Origin: Terriglobia bacterium
Lineage (GTDB): Bacteria > Acidobacteriota > Terriglobia > UBA7540
Direction of reading: 5' to 3'
NCBI GenBank assembly: GCA_030040995.1
Contig: JASHOS010000026.1
Location: 1 to 40,695 of the forward strand
Length of the DNA stretch: 40,695 bases
The notes under the pieces: generated by a model
Databases searched by the model: none
Seen by the model: the letters and a program-made list of their open reading frames with translations, nothing else
Told to the model about the DNA's origin: nothing
In this document: positions 32,473 through 40,480 of the stretch, piece by piece
Layout of the letters: each line of letters starts with the position of its first letter
Numbering within the stretch: the stretch's first letter is position 1
Made by a program: the position numbers and the translations under genes

Positions 32473-32568
32473 GGCAGACTCCTGATCGGAATTGCGCGCT
32501 GAGGACGAGCTTGAAGATCGCCCTCCGCATTCGATCTAACTAGCCAAGACCTTCGCTCTTGACATGCC

Positions 32569-32625
32569 GTAGCGCCGGCCCCGCTTGGCGGGGTCGGCAC
32601 GTGCCGGGCTAAAGGCCGGCGCTAC
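32569..32625. repeat. 57-bp palindromic repeat GTAGCGCCGGC...GCCGGCGCTAC
   Basis: Outer arms GTAGCGCCGGC (32569-32579) and GCCGGCGCTAC (32615-32625) are perfect inverted repeats. Inside are CCCCGC/GCGGGG (32579-32593) and GGCACGTGCC (32595-32604). Same nested design as the element at 31585-31660. The stretch 32473-33139 contains only such repeats and no gene. Confidence 0.65.
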
Positions 32626-32862
32626 AACGAGAACAAAATTCTCGTTTCGGGGCGCATAACGATCTAACTTATACCCTGAAATCAGTGGTTGGCAAGAGAC
32701 CGTGAGCGAGTGAAGAGCAGACAAGGTGCCGGAGCAGCAGAGCCACAACCACAGCGGCGCAAGGCCGCTGCCCTCTCCTTCGGGCTCAGCTTTACCCATA
32801 TCTCCGGCTGGACACGGGGGTGGACATGAAGTCGCTACTACGCAGCGGGTTGCGAAGGACCT

Positions 32863-33003
32863 TGTATCAGGGCACGGCTTCAGCCGTGCCGAGGGCAGCC
32901 GGGTTTTAGGGCGGGGCTTTAGCCCCTGACCGCCAGCCGCAGCGGCTAAAGCCGGCATTCTGTTGGCTTTCGGCCGGCACGGCTGAAGCCGTGCCCTGAT
33001 ACA
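32863..33003. repeat. REPIN-like element with perfect 28-bp terminal inverted repeats
   Basis: The left arm 32863-32890 starts TGTATCAGGGCACGG and ends AGCCGTGCC. The right arm 32976-33003 is its exact reverse complement over all 28 bases. Each arm is itself a hairpin (GGCACGGCT/AGCCGTGCC). The 85-bp core holds GGGGCTTTAGCCCC and CAGCGGCTAAAGCC palindromes. Two inverted REPs around a core is the definition of a REPIN. A solo arm-like unit is at 28689-28716. Confidence 0.8.
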
Positions 33004-33092
33004 CCCTCCGGTGTCCAGCAAAAAATGTGGGACGCGTTCGACCCTTGGGGGAGAGGGCAGGATCTGCGGCTTTTCGATTTTCAAAAGACCGC

Positions 33093-33138
33093 TTGACAAC
33101 CCGCCAGACACCGTATACTGTACTAGTGTAGTAGTACA
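33093..33138 (+). promoter_or_regulatory. Promoter with overlapping GntR (YtrA-type) operator
   Basis: TTGACA at 33093-33098 and TATACT at 33114-33119 (15-bp spacing) precede the inverted repeat TGTACTA (33119-33125) / TAGTACA (33132-33138). The operator covers the start point and ends one base before the gntR ATG at 33140. The predicted leader is about 14 nt without a Shine-Dalgarno sequence. This fits autorepression by the encoded regulator. Confidence 0.72.
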
Positions 33139-33139
33139 C

Positions 33140-33547
33140 ATGCTCTTTCGCATCCATTCCGACTCTGGTGTTCCCATCTACCTGCAACTCGTGCGGCAGG
33201 TAATGCACGCGATTGAAACTGGCGCATTACGTCCTGGAGACCAGTTGCCGGCTATTCGGAGTCTGGCGGAGGAGGCCGTTACAAACCCCAACACTGTGGC
33301 GAAGGCTTACCGTGAACTGGAGTATGAAGGGATCATTGAGTTGCGGCAGGGCTTGGGCGCATTCGTCCGTGCGAACCTTCCCTCCGCCGAGCAAGGCCAA
33401 GCGATGAAACAGGCGCATCGAGCGGTGGGCGCAGCCGTCACGGCCATGCGGAAGCTCGGCCTGTCGGAGGCGTCGATGCGCCGCGTCTTCGAGGCCGAAT
33501 TGATGAAGGAAGAAGAGGCTTCGGCGCCAGCTTTTACCAGGAGGTGA
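33140..33547 (+). CDS. GntR-family regulator, YtrA subfamily
   Basis: 135 residues. The winged helix is typical: GVPIYLQLVRQVMHAIETGA, LRPGDQLPAIRSLAEEAVTN and PNTVAKAYRELEYEGIIELR, followed by the QGLGAFVRA wing. The effector domain is the short helical pair typical of YtrA (QAMKQAHRAVGAAVTAMRKL). Frames upstream of this ATG are open but cover repeats and the promoter, so they are rejected. YtrA regulators normally control a linked ABC transporter, as here: the ATPase gene starts three bases after the stop. Confidence 0.88.
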   Translation: MLFRIHSDSGVPIYLQLVRQVMHAIETGALRPGDQLPAIRSLAEEAVTNPNTVAKAYRELEYEGIIELRQGLGAFVRANLPSAEQGQAMKQAHRAVGAAVTAMRKLGLSEASMRRVFEAELMKEEEASAPAFTRR

Positions 33548-33550
33548 TGT

Positions 33551-34450
33551 ATGAGCTCGAAACAATCGATTATCGTCGTCCATGACCTTAGAAAGCGGCT
33601 GGGCAGTATCGAGGCGGTCGCTGGCCTGGATTTCTCAGTTCCTGCGGGCTCCATTTGTGGATTTTTAGGCCGAAACGGCGCCGGCAAGACGACCACGATC
33701 AAAATGCTGCTGGGCATGATGCGCCCGGATAGCGGGGAAGGCAGCATCTTCGGAGAGCTGATTGAGGACGAAGCCGCGAACGTGCGCATCAGGCGCCGTA
33801 CCGGGTTTGTTTCCGAAGTTAAGGAGTTCTATCCGTTTATGACGGTCCGTCACACGATCGAATTCTGCCGCGCTTTTTATCCCCAGTGGCAGATGGAATG
33901 GGAAAAACGGTGTCTCAAGGATTACCAACTCCCGCTGGAGCAGAAAACCAGTAAGCTCTCCAAAGGAATGCGATCGAAGCTCGCATTGCTGTTGGCTCTC
34001 TCTCGCGGTGCCGAGCTTCTGGTTTTGGATGAGCCAACTGACGGCCTCGACCCCGTGGCCGCGGAGATTTTTCTGGAGCACGCCGTGGCGCAGGCCGCAG
34101 AGGGGCGAACCGTTTTCTTCTCTTCTCATCAGCTACACGAGGTGGAGCAGGTCTGTGACCGCGTCTGTCTGATCGATCAAGGCCGGGCCGTCCTTGAAAC
34201 GGATCTTGACGAAGCAAAGACCAGAATCCGCAGGGCATCCTTCACATTCCCCAGCACCGTCCCCGTGGCGCTCTTTGAGGGCATCGGGTTGGGGCGCCTT
34301 AAGATCCGTGGCCGCTCCGCCTCATTACTAATCAATGGAGAGGGTGAGAGCTTTGCAGCACGAGCCCAGGCGGCAGGCGCCACGAACATCGAATTCACGC
34401 CTGTCAATCTGAAGGAAATCTTTCTAGAAACGGTTGGAGGAGAGAAATGA
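33551..34450 (+). CDS. ABC transporter ATPase of the YtrB type
   Basis: 299 residues with AGGAGGTGA just upstream. Walker A GRNGAGKTTT, Q-loop region TGFVSEVKEF, signature LSKGMRSKLALLLAL, Walker B LLVLDEPTDGLDP and the switch His in FFSSHQLHEVEQ are all present. The signature Ser-Lys-Gly variant (LSKGM) is usual for YtrB-type ATPases. The C-terminal 80 residues form the small extra domain of this group. It overlaps the permease gene by four bases. Together with the GntR regulator it resembles the ytr operon of Firmicutes, which responds to cell-wall antibiotics; function here is inferred. Confidence 0.9.
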   Translation: MSSKQSIIVVHDLRKRLGSIEAVAGLDFSVPAGSICGFLGRNGAGKTTTIKMLLGMMRPDSGEGSIFGELIEDEAANVRIRRRTGFVSEVKEFYPFMTVRHTIEFCRAFYPQWQMEWEKRCLKDYQLPLEQKTSKLSKGMRSKLALLLALSRGAELLVLDEPTDGLDPVAAEIFLEHAVAQAAEGRTVFFSSHQLHEVEQVCDRVCLIDQGRAVLETDLDEAKTRIRRASFTFPSTVPVALFEGIGLGRLKIRGRSASLLINGEGESFAARAQAAGATNIEFTPVNLKEIFLETVGGEK

Positions 34451-35136
34451 TTACAGCCATGGTACGAAAACATTGGATGGAACTGCGCGGCCGCTGGCTG
34501 TTCGCGACGGCAATCGCAGTTCTCCTCGGGATTTTCATTATCTTCGAGGACAGGCATGCAATCTTCCCCAAGCATTGGCCCATGTCCCTCTGCCTTTTCG
34601 CCTTTATCCTAGTCGTAGCTTTTCCCCCAAGGTTTGCCACCACGGGCGTCACCACCTCCATCGGCACGCGGCCGTGTCACGCAACCGATCCTTCAATCTT
34701 GTTTACGTTGTCGCTGCCCCTCCGGCGCCGCACTCTTCTGCGATATCGAGCCGCTTCGGGGCTATTCGCCATGGGAACGGCCCTCGCAGTGGCGCTGCTG
34801 GTTAACGCCGTAGTCCTCGAATCTCTCGGGTCTGCCATCACCCCGTGGCAGGTGTTGGCGTATGGGCTGTGGATTCTGGTTCTCCTTGTCCCGCTCTATT
34901 TCCTGGATACTCTTCTCTCGGTTTGGTTCAGCGAAGCTACGATCATGCAAGTCCAGGCCGTTGCCATGGCCCTTCTGGTACCTGTGCTGCTCTGGATGGG
35001 CCTGCTGGGTTCGACAATGAAGATTATGGCCGTGTTTCACAATGCCACGCTGGTTCCCGCCGCGCTGGCCGCGGGCCTCATTGCCGCCGGGCTGGCGGGG
35101 ACTACCGCTTGGATTCTTGATCGGCAGGAATACTGA
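34447..35136 (+). CDS. ABC-2-like permease subunit of the YtrA/B operon
   Basis: 229 residues, ATGA overlap with the ATPase gene. Hydrophobic helices at about 18-34 (WLFATAIAVLLGIFIIF), 46-62 (PMSLCLFAFILVVAFPP), 104-124 (GLFAMGTALAVALLVNAVVLE), 134-155 (VLAYGLWILVLLVPLYFLDT), 168-190 and 202-222 give about six membrane passes. The N-terminus (MVRKHWMELRGRW) is a cytoplasmic coupling-type start. No closer family name can be given from sequence alone; the operon position makes it the membrane partner of the ATPase. Confidence 0.78.
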   Translation: MITAMVRKHWMELRGRWLFATAIAVLLGIFIIFEDRHAIFPKHWPMSLCLFAFILVVAFPPRFATTGVTTSIGTRPCHATDPSILFTLSLPLRRRTLLRYRAASGLFAMGTALAVALLVNAVVLESLGSAITPWQVLAYGLWILVLLVPLYFLDTLLSVWFSEATIMQVQAVAMALLVPVLLWMGLLGSTMKIMAVFHNATLVPAALAAGLIAAGLAGTTAWILDRQEY

Positions 35137-35182
35137 ACACGAGACCGGGGAACACACTACCCGCTCCGCTGGAGGGAAGATT

Positions 35183-36865
35183 ATGAAGCGATCACTTCGA
35201 CGGGTTCCGCTGGCTGCCGCGATATTTTTCTTGGCCTGTGGCGCTCTCCAGGCACAGAACCTGCTATCGAAAATAGATCAATACATGCAGGCGAGTATGA
35301 AGTTCGGCCATTTCATGGGGTCAATCTTGGTGGTTCAACATGGCCAAGTGCTCGCGAGCAAAGGCTACGGAATGGCGAACGTGAACGCCGGGATCCCCAA
35401 CGCGCCTGAAACAGAGTTCCGCATCGGCTCGATCACGAAGCAGTTTACCGCCATGGCCATTCTTGAGCTCCAGGCCCGCGGCAAACTGAGCGTCCACGAT
35501 CCGGTGTGCAAGTATGTGCCTGATTGCCCTAAAGACTGGGCTTCAATCAAGATTTACAATTTGCTCACGCATACCTCCGGCATTCCGAATTTCACATCGT
35601 TTCCCAACTATCTGGAGATCGAGTCTCAGCAGATCACGCCGTCTGGGTTGCTTGCAGATTTTGAGAACAAGCCGCTCGACTTCCCACCGGGCACAAAATT
35701 CAGCTACAGCAACTCAGGGTACGAGGTGCTCGGCTACATCATTCAGCGTGTTTCAGGGGACACCTATCAGGATTTTCTGCAGAAAAATGTCTTCGATCCG
35801 CTAGGACTGGAACATACCGGATACGATAGCAGCCATCCAACTGGGACCGGTCACGCGGTGGGCTACGTCTACGCCAACAACCATTACGTGCCGGCGCGTT
35901 TTGTGAATATGTCCGTGCCTTTCAGCGCCGGCGCGCTCTATTCGACGACTCTCGATCTCTACAAGTGGGACCGCGCGGTCAAAGCGGGCAACCTGATCCC
36001 AAAAGCATTATTGGATCAGATGCTCGCGCCGCAGGTAGCGATGGGAGGCCCCGGCAACACCCATTACGGCTTAGGATGGATGATCTCGGCCGAGTTCGGC
36101 CATAAGGAAATTTCGCACGAAGGCGGAATCGAAGGCTTCACGTCACTCAATAGCTGGTTCCCTGAAGATGATACCTACATCATCGTGCTCGACAACGTGA
36201 GCTCGCCGCAAGTGGACGCGATCGGCAGGGAGCTTGCGGCCATTCTGTTCGGACAAACCTATCAGTTTCCCAAAGAACATCTGGCCATCACTCTGCCTCC
36301 TGGCGCGCTACAGAAATTCGTGGGGCAATATCAGCTCGCTCCTGAATTCATCCTGACCGTGAGACGAGAGGGCGATCAACTGAGCGCGCAGGCGACAGGC
36401 CAGTCGAGCGCGGCGATCTTTCCGGAATCGAAAACGGCGTTTTTCTATAAGGCTGTCGATGCGCAAGTCAGCTTCGTACAGGGCGCCGACGGTGGAGTCA
36501 CCGGCCTCATCCTTCATCAGGGCGGGCGCGACATGCCGGCCAAGAAGATCAGTTCCGAAGCGCCACCCTCTCCGAAAGTGATCTTTCCGAAATCGATCCC
36601 GCTGCCAGCGAGCGTCCTGGCGAAATACATTGGCGCATACCAGCTTGCGCCCGGCTTCGTGATTACGATCACGCTTTCGGGCCATCAGCTGAGCGAGCAG
36701 GCAACGGGCCAGGCGGCTTTCCCCATTTTCCCGCAGTCGCCAACTGAGTTTTTCCTGAAGGTTGTCGATGCGCAGATCAGTTTCGTGGAGAATTCAGGGG
36801 GTCAGGTAAATGGTCTTGTGCTTCACCAAGGCGGCCGGGACGTGCCGGGGAAAAAGATCAAGTAA
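35183..36865 (+). CDS. Exported serine hydrolase (class C beta-lactamase/PBP-like) with tandem C-terminal repeats
   Basis: 560 residues from an ATG with GGAGGG upstream. Signal peptide: VPLAAAIFFLACGALQAQ. The serine beta-lactamase-like fold is complete: FRIGSITKQFTAMA with Ser83 and Lys86, FSYSNSGYEVLGY with Tyr175-Ser-Asn, and the third motif ISHEGGIEGF (His312-Glu-Gly). This family includes D-aminopeptidases, esterases and peptidoglycan-acting PBPs. The C-terminal part is two tandem copies of an 85-residue unit, about 371-456 and 476-560, each ending LHQGGRD(M/V)P(A/G)KKI; they resemble DUF3471-type lipocalin-like domains. It is the last gene of the GntR-ABC operon, which hints at a peptidoglycan or antibiotic-linked role. 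Confidence 0.88.
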   Translation: MKRSLRRVPLAAAIFFLACGALQAQNLLSKIDQYMQASMKFGHFMGSILVVQHGQVLASKGYGMANVNAGIPNAPETEFRIGSITKQFTAMAILELQARGKLSVHDPVCKYVPDCPKDWASIKIYNLLTHTSGIPNFTSFPNYLEIESQQITPSGLLADFENKPLDFPPGTKFSYSNSGYEVLGYIIQRVSGDTYQDFLQKNVFDPLGLEHTGYDSSHPTGTGHAVGYVYANNHYVPARFVNMSVPFSAGALYSTTLDLYKWDRAVKAGNLIPKALLDQMLAPQVAMGGPGNTHYGLGWMISAEFGHKEISHEGGIEGFTSLNSWFPEDDTYIIVLDNVSSPQVDAIGRELAAILFGQTYQFPKEHLAITLPPGALQKFVGQYQLAPEFILTVRREGDQLSAQATGQSSAAIFPESKTAFFYKAVDAQVSFVQGADGGVTGLILHQGGRDMPAKKISSEAPPSPKVIFPKSIPLPASVLAKYIGAYQLAPGFVITITLSGHQLSEQATGQAAFPIFPQSPTEFFLKVVDAQISFVENSGGQVNGLVLHQGGRDVPGKKIK

Positions 36866-37160
36866 ACCCCGCGCCATTGGTGCGATCAGCGGTAAAAGGA
36901 TACAACGGCATTTGACTATTTTCTATCGTCCGCATTTTCGACGGCTTGCGAGCGTCCCCACCTGGCGGCGCCAAACTTCGAGATCCGGCGAAGGCGTTCG
37001 AGCTTTTTCGCCGACTGTCTCTTGCCCTTACTTTCCCGCCCAGTTTTCCCAGCGGGACGGCGTGTGGATTCTTTTTTCGCATGCCGGTACGGTACCATAA
37101 GCGGTTACGGCTCGTGCTAAGGTGATTTTATGAGCCAGCATCGGTCAAATCCAAACACGG

Positions 37161-37364
37161 ATGCCTGGCAGGGTGGGACAGAATAAAAAGCTTCGCAAGC
37201 AGCGAAGGAGCATTGCCAGCATAAGGCATGTTCACCTGGAACGAATCCACCGCGAACAGAGCCGGCCGAAACCCGACGAGGGTCTGATCAGGTTTTGGCA
37301 AAAAGAAGTCGTCAAATGGGATCGACAGCTCGCAGAAATAGACCACAAGCTGGAGAAGAGGTGA
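37161..37364 (+). CDS. Small basic ORF, unknown
   Basis: 67 residues, very rich in Arg and Lys (KKLRKQRRSIASIRHVHLER), with a helical C-terminal half (DEGLIRFWQKEVVKWDRQLA, EIDHKLEKR). No clear ribosome site. It lies eight bases upstream of the next small ORF and could be co-transcribed with it. The 295-bp space before it (36866-37160) shows nothing else. Support is limited to length and a plausible helical composition. Confidence 0.35.
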   Translation: MPGRVGQNKKLRKQRRSIASIRHVHLERIHREQSRPKPDEGLIRFWQKEVVKWDRQLAEIDHKLEKR

Positions 37365-37372
37365 AGCGAAGC

Positions 37373-37612
37373 ATGGCCACCAAAACGCAGGCGCACGCGA
37401 CAATTCACACGGGCGAAACGCTCATGAAGGAGCTGATTGATGCCTCGAAGACCTTCGAGCGGATCTTCAACCGGCTCGTGCGCACCGAGCCCACCAGCGA
37501 GAAGTATTTTGAGCTACTTGGCGATCTATGGGCCGGCGCCGAGCTTATCGAAACAAAGGCAGCAGACTGCAAAGAAGTCGCCGACGAGCTCATGGATGCC
37601 TTCCCCGGCTAG
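37373..37612 (+). CDS. Small helical protein, unknown
   Basis: 79 residues from an ATG with AGAGGTGAAG about ten bases upstream. The sequence is mostly helical and amphipathic with balanced charge: TLMKELIDASKTFERIFNRL, TEPTSEKYFELLGDLWAGAE and IETKAADCKEVADELMDAFP. No family recognised and no membrane segment. The regular heptad-like spacing and soluble composition look protein-like, better than the neighbouring 67-residue ORF. Confidence 0.55.
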   Translation: MATKTQAHATIHTGETLMKELIDASKTFERIFNRLVRTEPTSEKYFELLGDLWAGAELIETKAADCKEVADELMDAFPG

Positions 37613-37841
37613 TGACTGACGAGCGGGTTTCCTCGCTCGGAGGTCAGGTCATTCGGTCAAGCGCCAGTAAGAACCTCTCGCTTCGCGAGATCGCAGACAC
37701 TCTACTGCAAGTGTCCGCGCCACCCCGCCGCTCCCCTACCCGGGGCAGCAGCGCGCTTGCACCTGATGGCGGCGCTGCGAGATGAGCCCTGAGCCGTTTG
37801 ATTCTCGCCCGGAAGCTGCCTAAGAATCGGAGGCCGCAGTC

Positions 37842-37930
37842 CTGGCCCCGAAGGGGCCTGCTGTGAATAGCCGCAGGTGCAACCTGTGGAAAACGCGAGC
37901 AATCAGCAGGTCAACCCTGACGGGATTGAC
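37842..37930. repeat. Dispersed repeat, CCCCGAAGGGGC type, copy 1
   Basis: Contains GGCCCCGAAGGGGCCTG, GTGAATAGCCGCAGG, AACCTGTGGAAAAC and CAACCCTGACGGGATTG. The same ordered motifs are seen at 39899-39998. The 514-bp region 37613-38126 otherwise holds no gene I can support. Confidence 0.6.
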
Positions 37931-38126
37931 CTGCAGGGGATCGCCGCGTTCGAACGCCTGTGAAGAAACGCCGCCGCAGCTTCGAAACAGCGACGCAATA
38001 CCGTGAGCACCTTGGCCAGAGAAAAGACGCGGACCACAAAACCGGTGGTCCGCGCTACCGGCTCGCCCCTCACCCTGCCCGCGCCGCCTTGCGCGCTACC
38101 GCCCGCGAAGCAGATCGGAACAGCCG

Positions 38127-39764
38127 TCAGGGTAGCGCGCAGACGAAATTGGCTGCATCGTTTGGATTTCCAGAACCCTTGTATTTTGCGGTCTGCGGGT
38201 AGGGACACAGCGGGCGAGTCATCTCGACGCCTTTGGATGGATGGAACGGGTCCACATACTTTGTGGCAATGATGCTGTCCGGGGCAACACCCTTCTCCAC
38301 CCATTGTTCAAGCGCAGCCGAAACGTTCCGGGCAGGATCGCCGGGTTGGCCGAAGAAGCTCGGACCCGGGCCGCCGCCGCAGTGCTGCATTCCGGGCACC
38401 ATATAGAGGCGCACGAAACTCGTTGTTTGTGCCTGGCCAAGACGAGCGAGCACGCTCTTGTAGTAGTTCACCGTGTTGAGGGGCGGGATCGCCGCATCAC
38501 TCCAACCGTGATAGAGGATCAGCTTGCCGCCCCGGTGCTCGAAAGCAATGAGGTTCGGATCGGTGGCGTTTAGGGCGCGCGCCGTTTCGCGCGTGGCAAG
38601 CCGGATCGCGGCATTCACGTTCGCCCCGCGGTAACTCCAGGCGGCGTTATCAAATACCATGTCTCGAAAATAATTGATGCCGAATTCGTATTGCAGGCTG
38701 GTTGCTGGGGCATCGCCGGTGATCCAAACCCTCCAGCCGCCGCCTCCCAGCTCGCCGCCGGGCATGTAGCCGGGAAAAAGCTGCTCTCCGTCCGGTTTCT
38801 TGAGCCCGGCATAGATCTTTCGCAGCTCTGCCACCTGCGGCGCGGTCAGACAAGCCGACGTATCAGTTCCCTTGCAGATCAGCGTCGAGGGGTTGAAGTG
38901 GCATTGCGTCGGATCGTTGAGAATTCCGTCTTTGACGCCATCTTCGGCGTCACAGACGGCGAGCACTGCAGCGCTGATCGTGGGCAGCTTGCTGGCCGGG
39001 ATATAGCTCGCGCGGTTCAGAAGACCCGGAACCTGCGTATTGAAGAAAGCCGCAGAAAGCAGAAGCGTCCAGTAATTAGCCGGGGCGCCAGCCAGGATGC
39101 CGTTGTAGTCGCTGGGGTATCGCTGGGCTTCCATCAATGCCTCGCGTCCACCATCGGAGCAGCTTTCAAAATAGGAGTATCGCGCCGGCTGGCTATAGAA
39201 GGCCGTAATGATGGCTTTGGCGTTGAGAGCGGTCAGGTGAATCGCGCGGTAGCCGAAATCTATCACCTTTTGCGGGTGGCCCAGCGCCCAGCGCGCGTCC
39301 GTGCCTCCGGCGCGATGCCCTGTGTCTGTGGATGACGTGGCGTAACCCCCGCGGACGGCGCGCGCCATCTCTCCGTAACTTATAACTCCAGCAAACCCGC
39401 CATTGCCTGCGCCCTGGTATTTGCCGTTCCAGCCGGAAACGGGCATCCACACTTCGAACTCGATGTGAGAGTCAGAGGAGGGTTTTGCAACCCCTTGAAC
39501 ACGGCAGAAGGGCGCGAGACCATAGATCGGCTGTTCGCCAGGCGGGCTAAATGTGCCCGCCGTCACCGGCTGAGCGGAGGTGATTGTGGTTGCCTTTAGC
39601 TTAAGCTTCAGGAGCGAGGAGCAGGACCCGGCAAAACTCGGGGCGCCACTCAGCGAAGCAACGATAAGCAGTTGCAGCGCGAAGCGAAAGTGAACACGGG
39701 CTTTCCACCACATTGAGATGAGTCCGGAGCCGGCTTCACGCGCTGACGTTTGAGATGTGCACAT
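38127..39764 (-). CDS. Secreted tannase/feruloyl esterase-family hydrolase
   Basis: 545 residues from an ATG after a weak GAGGCG site; a later ATG (39713, MWWKARVHFRF) would give a cleaner signal peptide ending FAGSC. The family CS-D-HC motif is complete: FESCSDGGREAL with Cys202-Ser203, YHGWSDAAIPP with Asp423, and MQHCGGGPG with His461-Cys462. The Cys202-Cys462 pair forms the disulfide that joins the triad. The calcium-binding lid motif is visible in CDAEDGVKDGILNDPTQC (271-288). These enzymes hydrolyse ester bonds in gallo-tannins, feruloylated plant polysaccharides or related aromatic esters outside the cell. The exact substrate cannot be told from sequence. It is monocistronic. Confidence 0.9.
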   Translation of the reverse strand: MCTSQTSAREAGSGLISMWWKARVHFRFALQLLIVASLSGAPSFAGSCSSLLKLKLKATTITSAQPVTAGTFSPPGEQPIYGLAPFCRVQGVAKPSSDSHIEFEVWMPVSGWNGKYQGAGNGGFAGVISYGEMARAVRGGYATSSTDTGHRAGGTDARWALGHPQKVIDFGYRAIHLTALNAKAIITAFYSQPARYSYFESCSDGGREALMEAQRYPSDYNGILAGAPANYWTLLLSAAFFNTQVPGLLNRASYIPASKLPTISAAVLAVCDAEDGVKDGILNDPTQCHFNPSTLICKGTDTSACLTAPQVAELRKIYAGLKKPDGEQLFPGYMPGGELGGGGWRVWITGDAPATSLQYEFGINYFRDMVFDNAAWSYRGANVNAAIRLATRETARALNATDPNLIAFEHRGGKLILYHGWSDAAIPPLNTVNYYKSVLARLGQAQTTSFVRLYMVPGMQHCGGGPGPSFFGQPGDPARNVSAALEQWVEKGVAPDSIIATKYVDPFHPSKGVEMTRPLCPYPQTAKYKGSGNPNDAANFVCALP

Positions 39765-39898
39765 TTTCACGCCGCCTCGAGTGAAGATAGCAGGCAATGC
39801 CCGAACGGCTAAAATATCATAGCCCACAACGGAAGCCTAATAAGCGTTAACTTAATCTTGCAGGGTAGACGGGCCACTCTGTTCGCTGTCTGCAATTC

Positions 39899-39998
39899 CT
39901 GCCCCGAAAGGGGCTGCGCCGTGGATAGTCCCGCAGGGCGGGATGAAACCTACGGAAACAGATGCGCCATTAGGACGGCGACCCTGAAGGGGTCGTAC
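39899..39998. repeat. Dispersed repeat, CCCCGAAAGGGGC type, copy 2
   Basis: Contains GCCCCGAAAGGGGCTGC, GTGGATAGTCCCGCAGG, GAAACCTACGGAAAC and CGACCCTGAAGGGGTCG. The order and spacing match copy 1 at 37842-37930. It lies just beside the transposase relic at 40005-40154. Confidence 0.6.
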
Positions 39999-40004
39999 AG
40001 CGTC

Positions 40005-40154
40005 TCAGAATGGATAGCGTTCATCAAATTCGATTCCGGCGTCGGCAAGCAGTTCCCGGTACTCCTGTTCGAAGGCCGTTTTGCAGCGACGCTCCTCTTG
40101 TCGCTTAATGTACTCGATAAGGCCCGGCAAGTCCCGCTGCTGCTCAAAAGTCTT
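40005..40154 (-). pseudogene. C-terminal relic of a REP-associated (Y1/IS200-like) transposase
   Basis: On the minus strand, in a frame different from the adjoining permease relic, the last 49 residues before a TGA read [20 protein letters not shown], then [20 protein letters not shown]. The pattern 'L-I-E-Y-I-x-x-Q-E-E ... F-x-x-E-Y-x-x-L-L ... G-I-x-F-D-E-R-Y' is the usual C-terminus of small tyrosine (Y1) transposases of the RAYT type that act on REP sequences. The catalytic HUH and Tyr parts are missing, so it is inactive. It supports the view that the window's palindromes are REP-type elements. Confidence 0.68.
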
Positions 40155-40159
40155 CCCGT

Positions 40160-40288
40160 GACCAGAGTGAAAATGGCCGTGTTGGCTCCGATTCCCAGAG
40201 CCAGCGTCACAATCGAGACCAGCGCGAAGCCGGGCGAAAGCCGGAAGCGACGGAGCGCGTAACGAAGATCCTGCAGCAGTGCGGACAT
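40160..40288 (-). pseudogene. N-terminal relic of an FtsX/MacB-type permease (acidobacterial orphan permease)
   Basis: From an ATG with no strong ribosome site, 43 residues read [20 protein letters not shown], then [23 protein letters not shown]. This is the typical start of the large orphan permeases with duplicated FtsX domains that are abundant in Acidobacteria, normally about 800 residues. The frame then departs into unrelated sequence at the junction with the transposase relic. It is thus a broken gene. The frame stays open to 39950 without family similarity. Confidence 0.72.
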
Positions 40289-40446
40289 CTCAACTCCTCG
40301 TCTCGGGCGACGCCGGAATCAATCCGCTAACCCGGCATGAACGCGGAGCCATATTACCGCGTAGTCTAGCACTGCCGTCTTTCTATTCACAACCCGCCAA
40401 ATTGACCGCAGAGTCGCGTCAAAGTCCGGATAGGGGTGGTTGTAGC

Positions 40447-40480
40447 GCAGCGTTCGCCTTGTAACGCTGCGGCCTTTTCG
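40447..40480. repeat. Hairpin in the terminal 400-bp non-coding stretch
   Basis: GCAGCGTT (40447-40454) and AACGCTGC (40463-40470) form an 8-bp perfect stem followed by GGCCTTTTCG, terminator-like on the plus strand. From 40289 to the right edge no gene is supported; another small stem, AATCTTG/CAAGATT with a T-rich loop, lies at 40662-40684. Confidence 0.4.

Noticed and set aside
32536-33177. 213-residue open frame on the minus strand
   Set aside because: Runs through the palindromic repeats and the gntR promoter; composition is repeat-derived.
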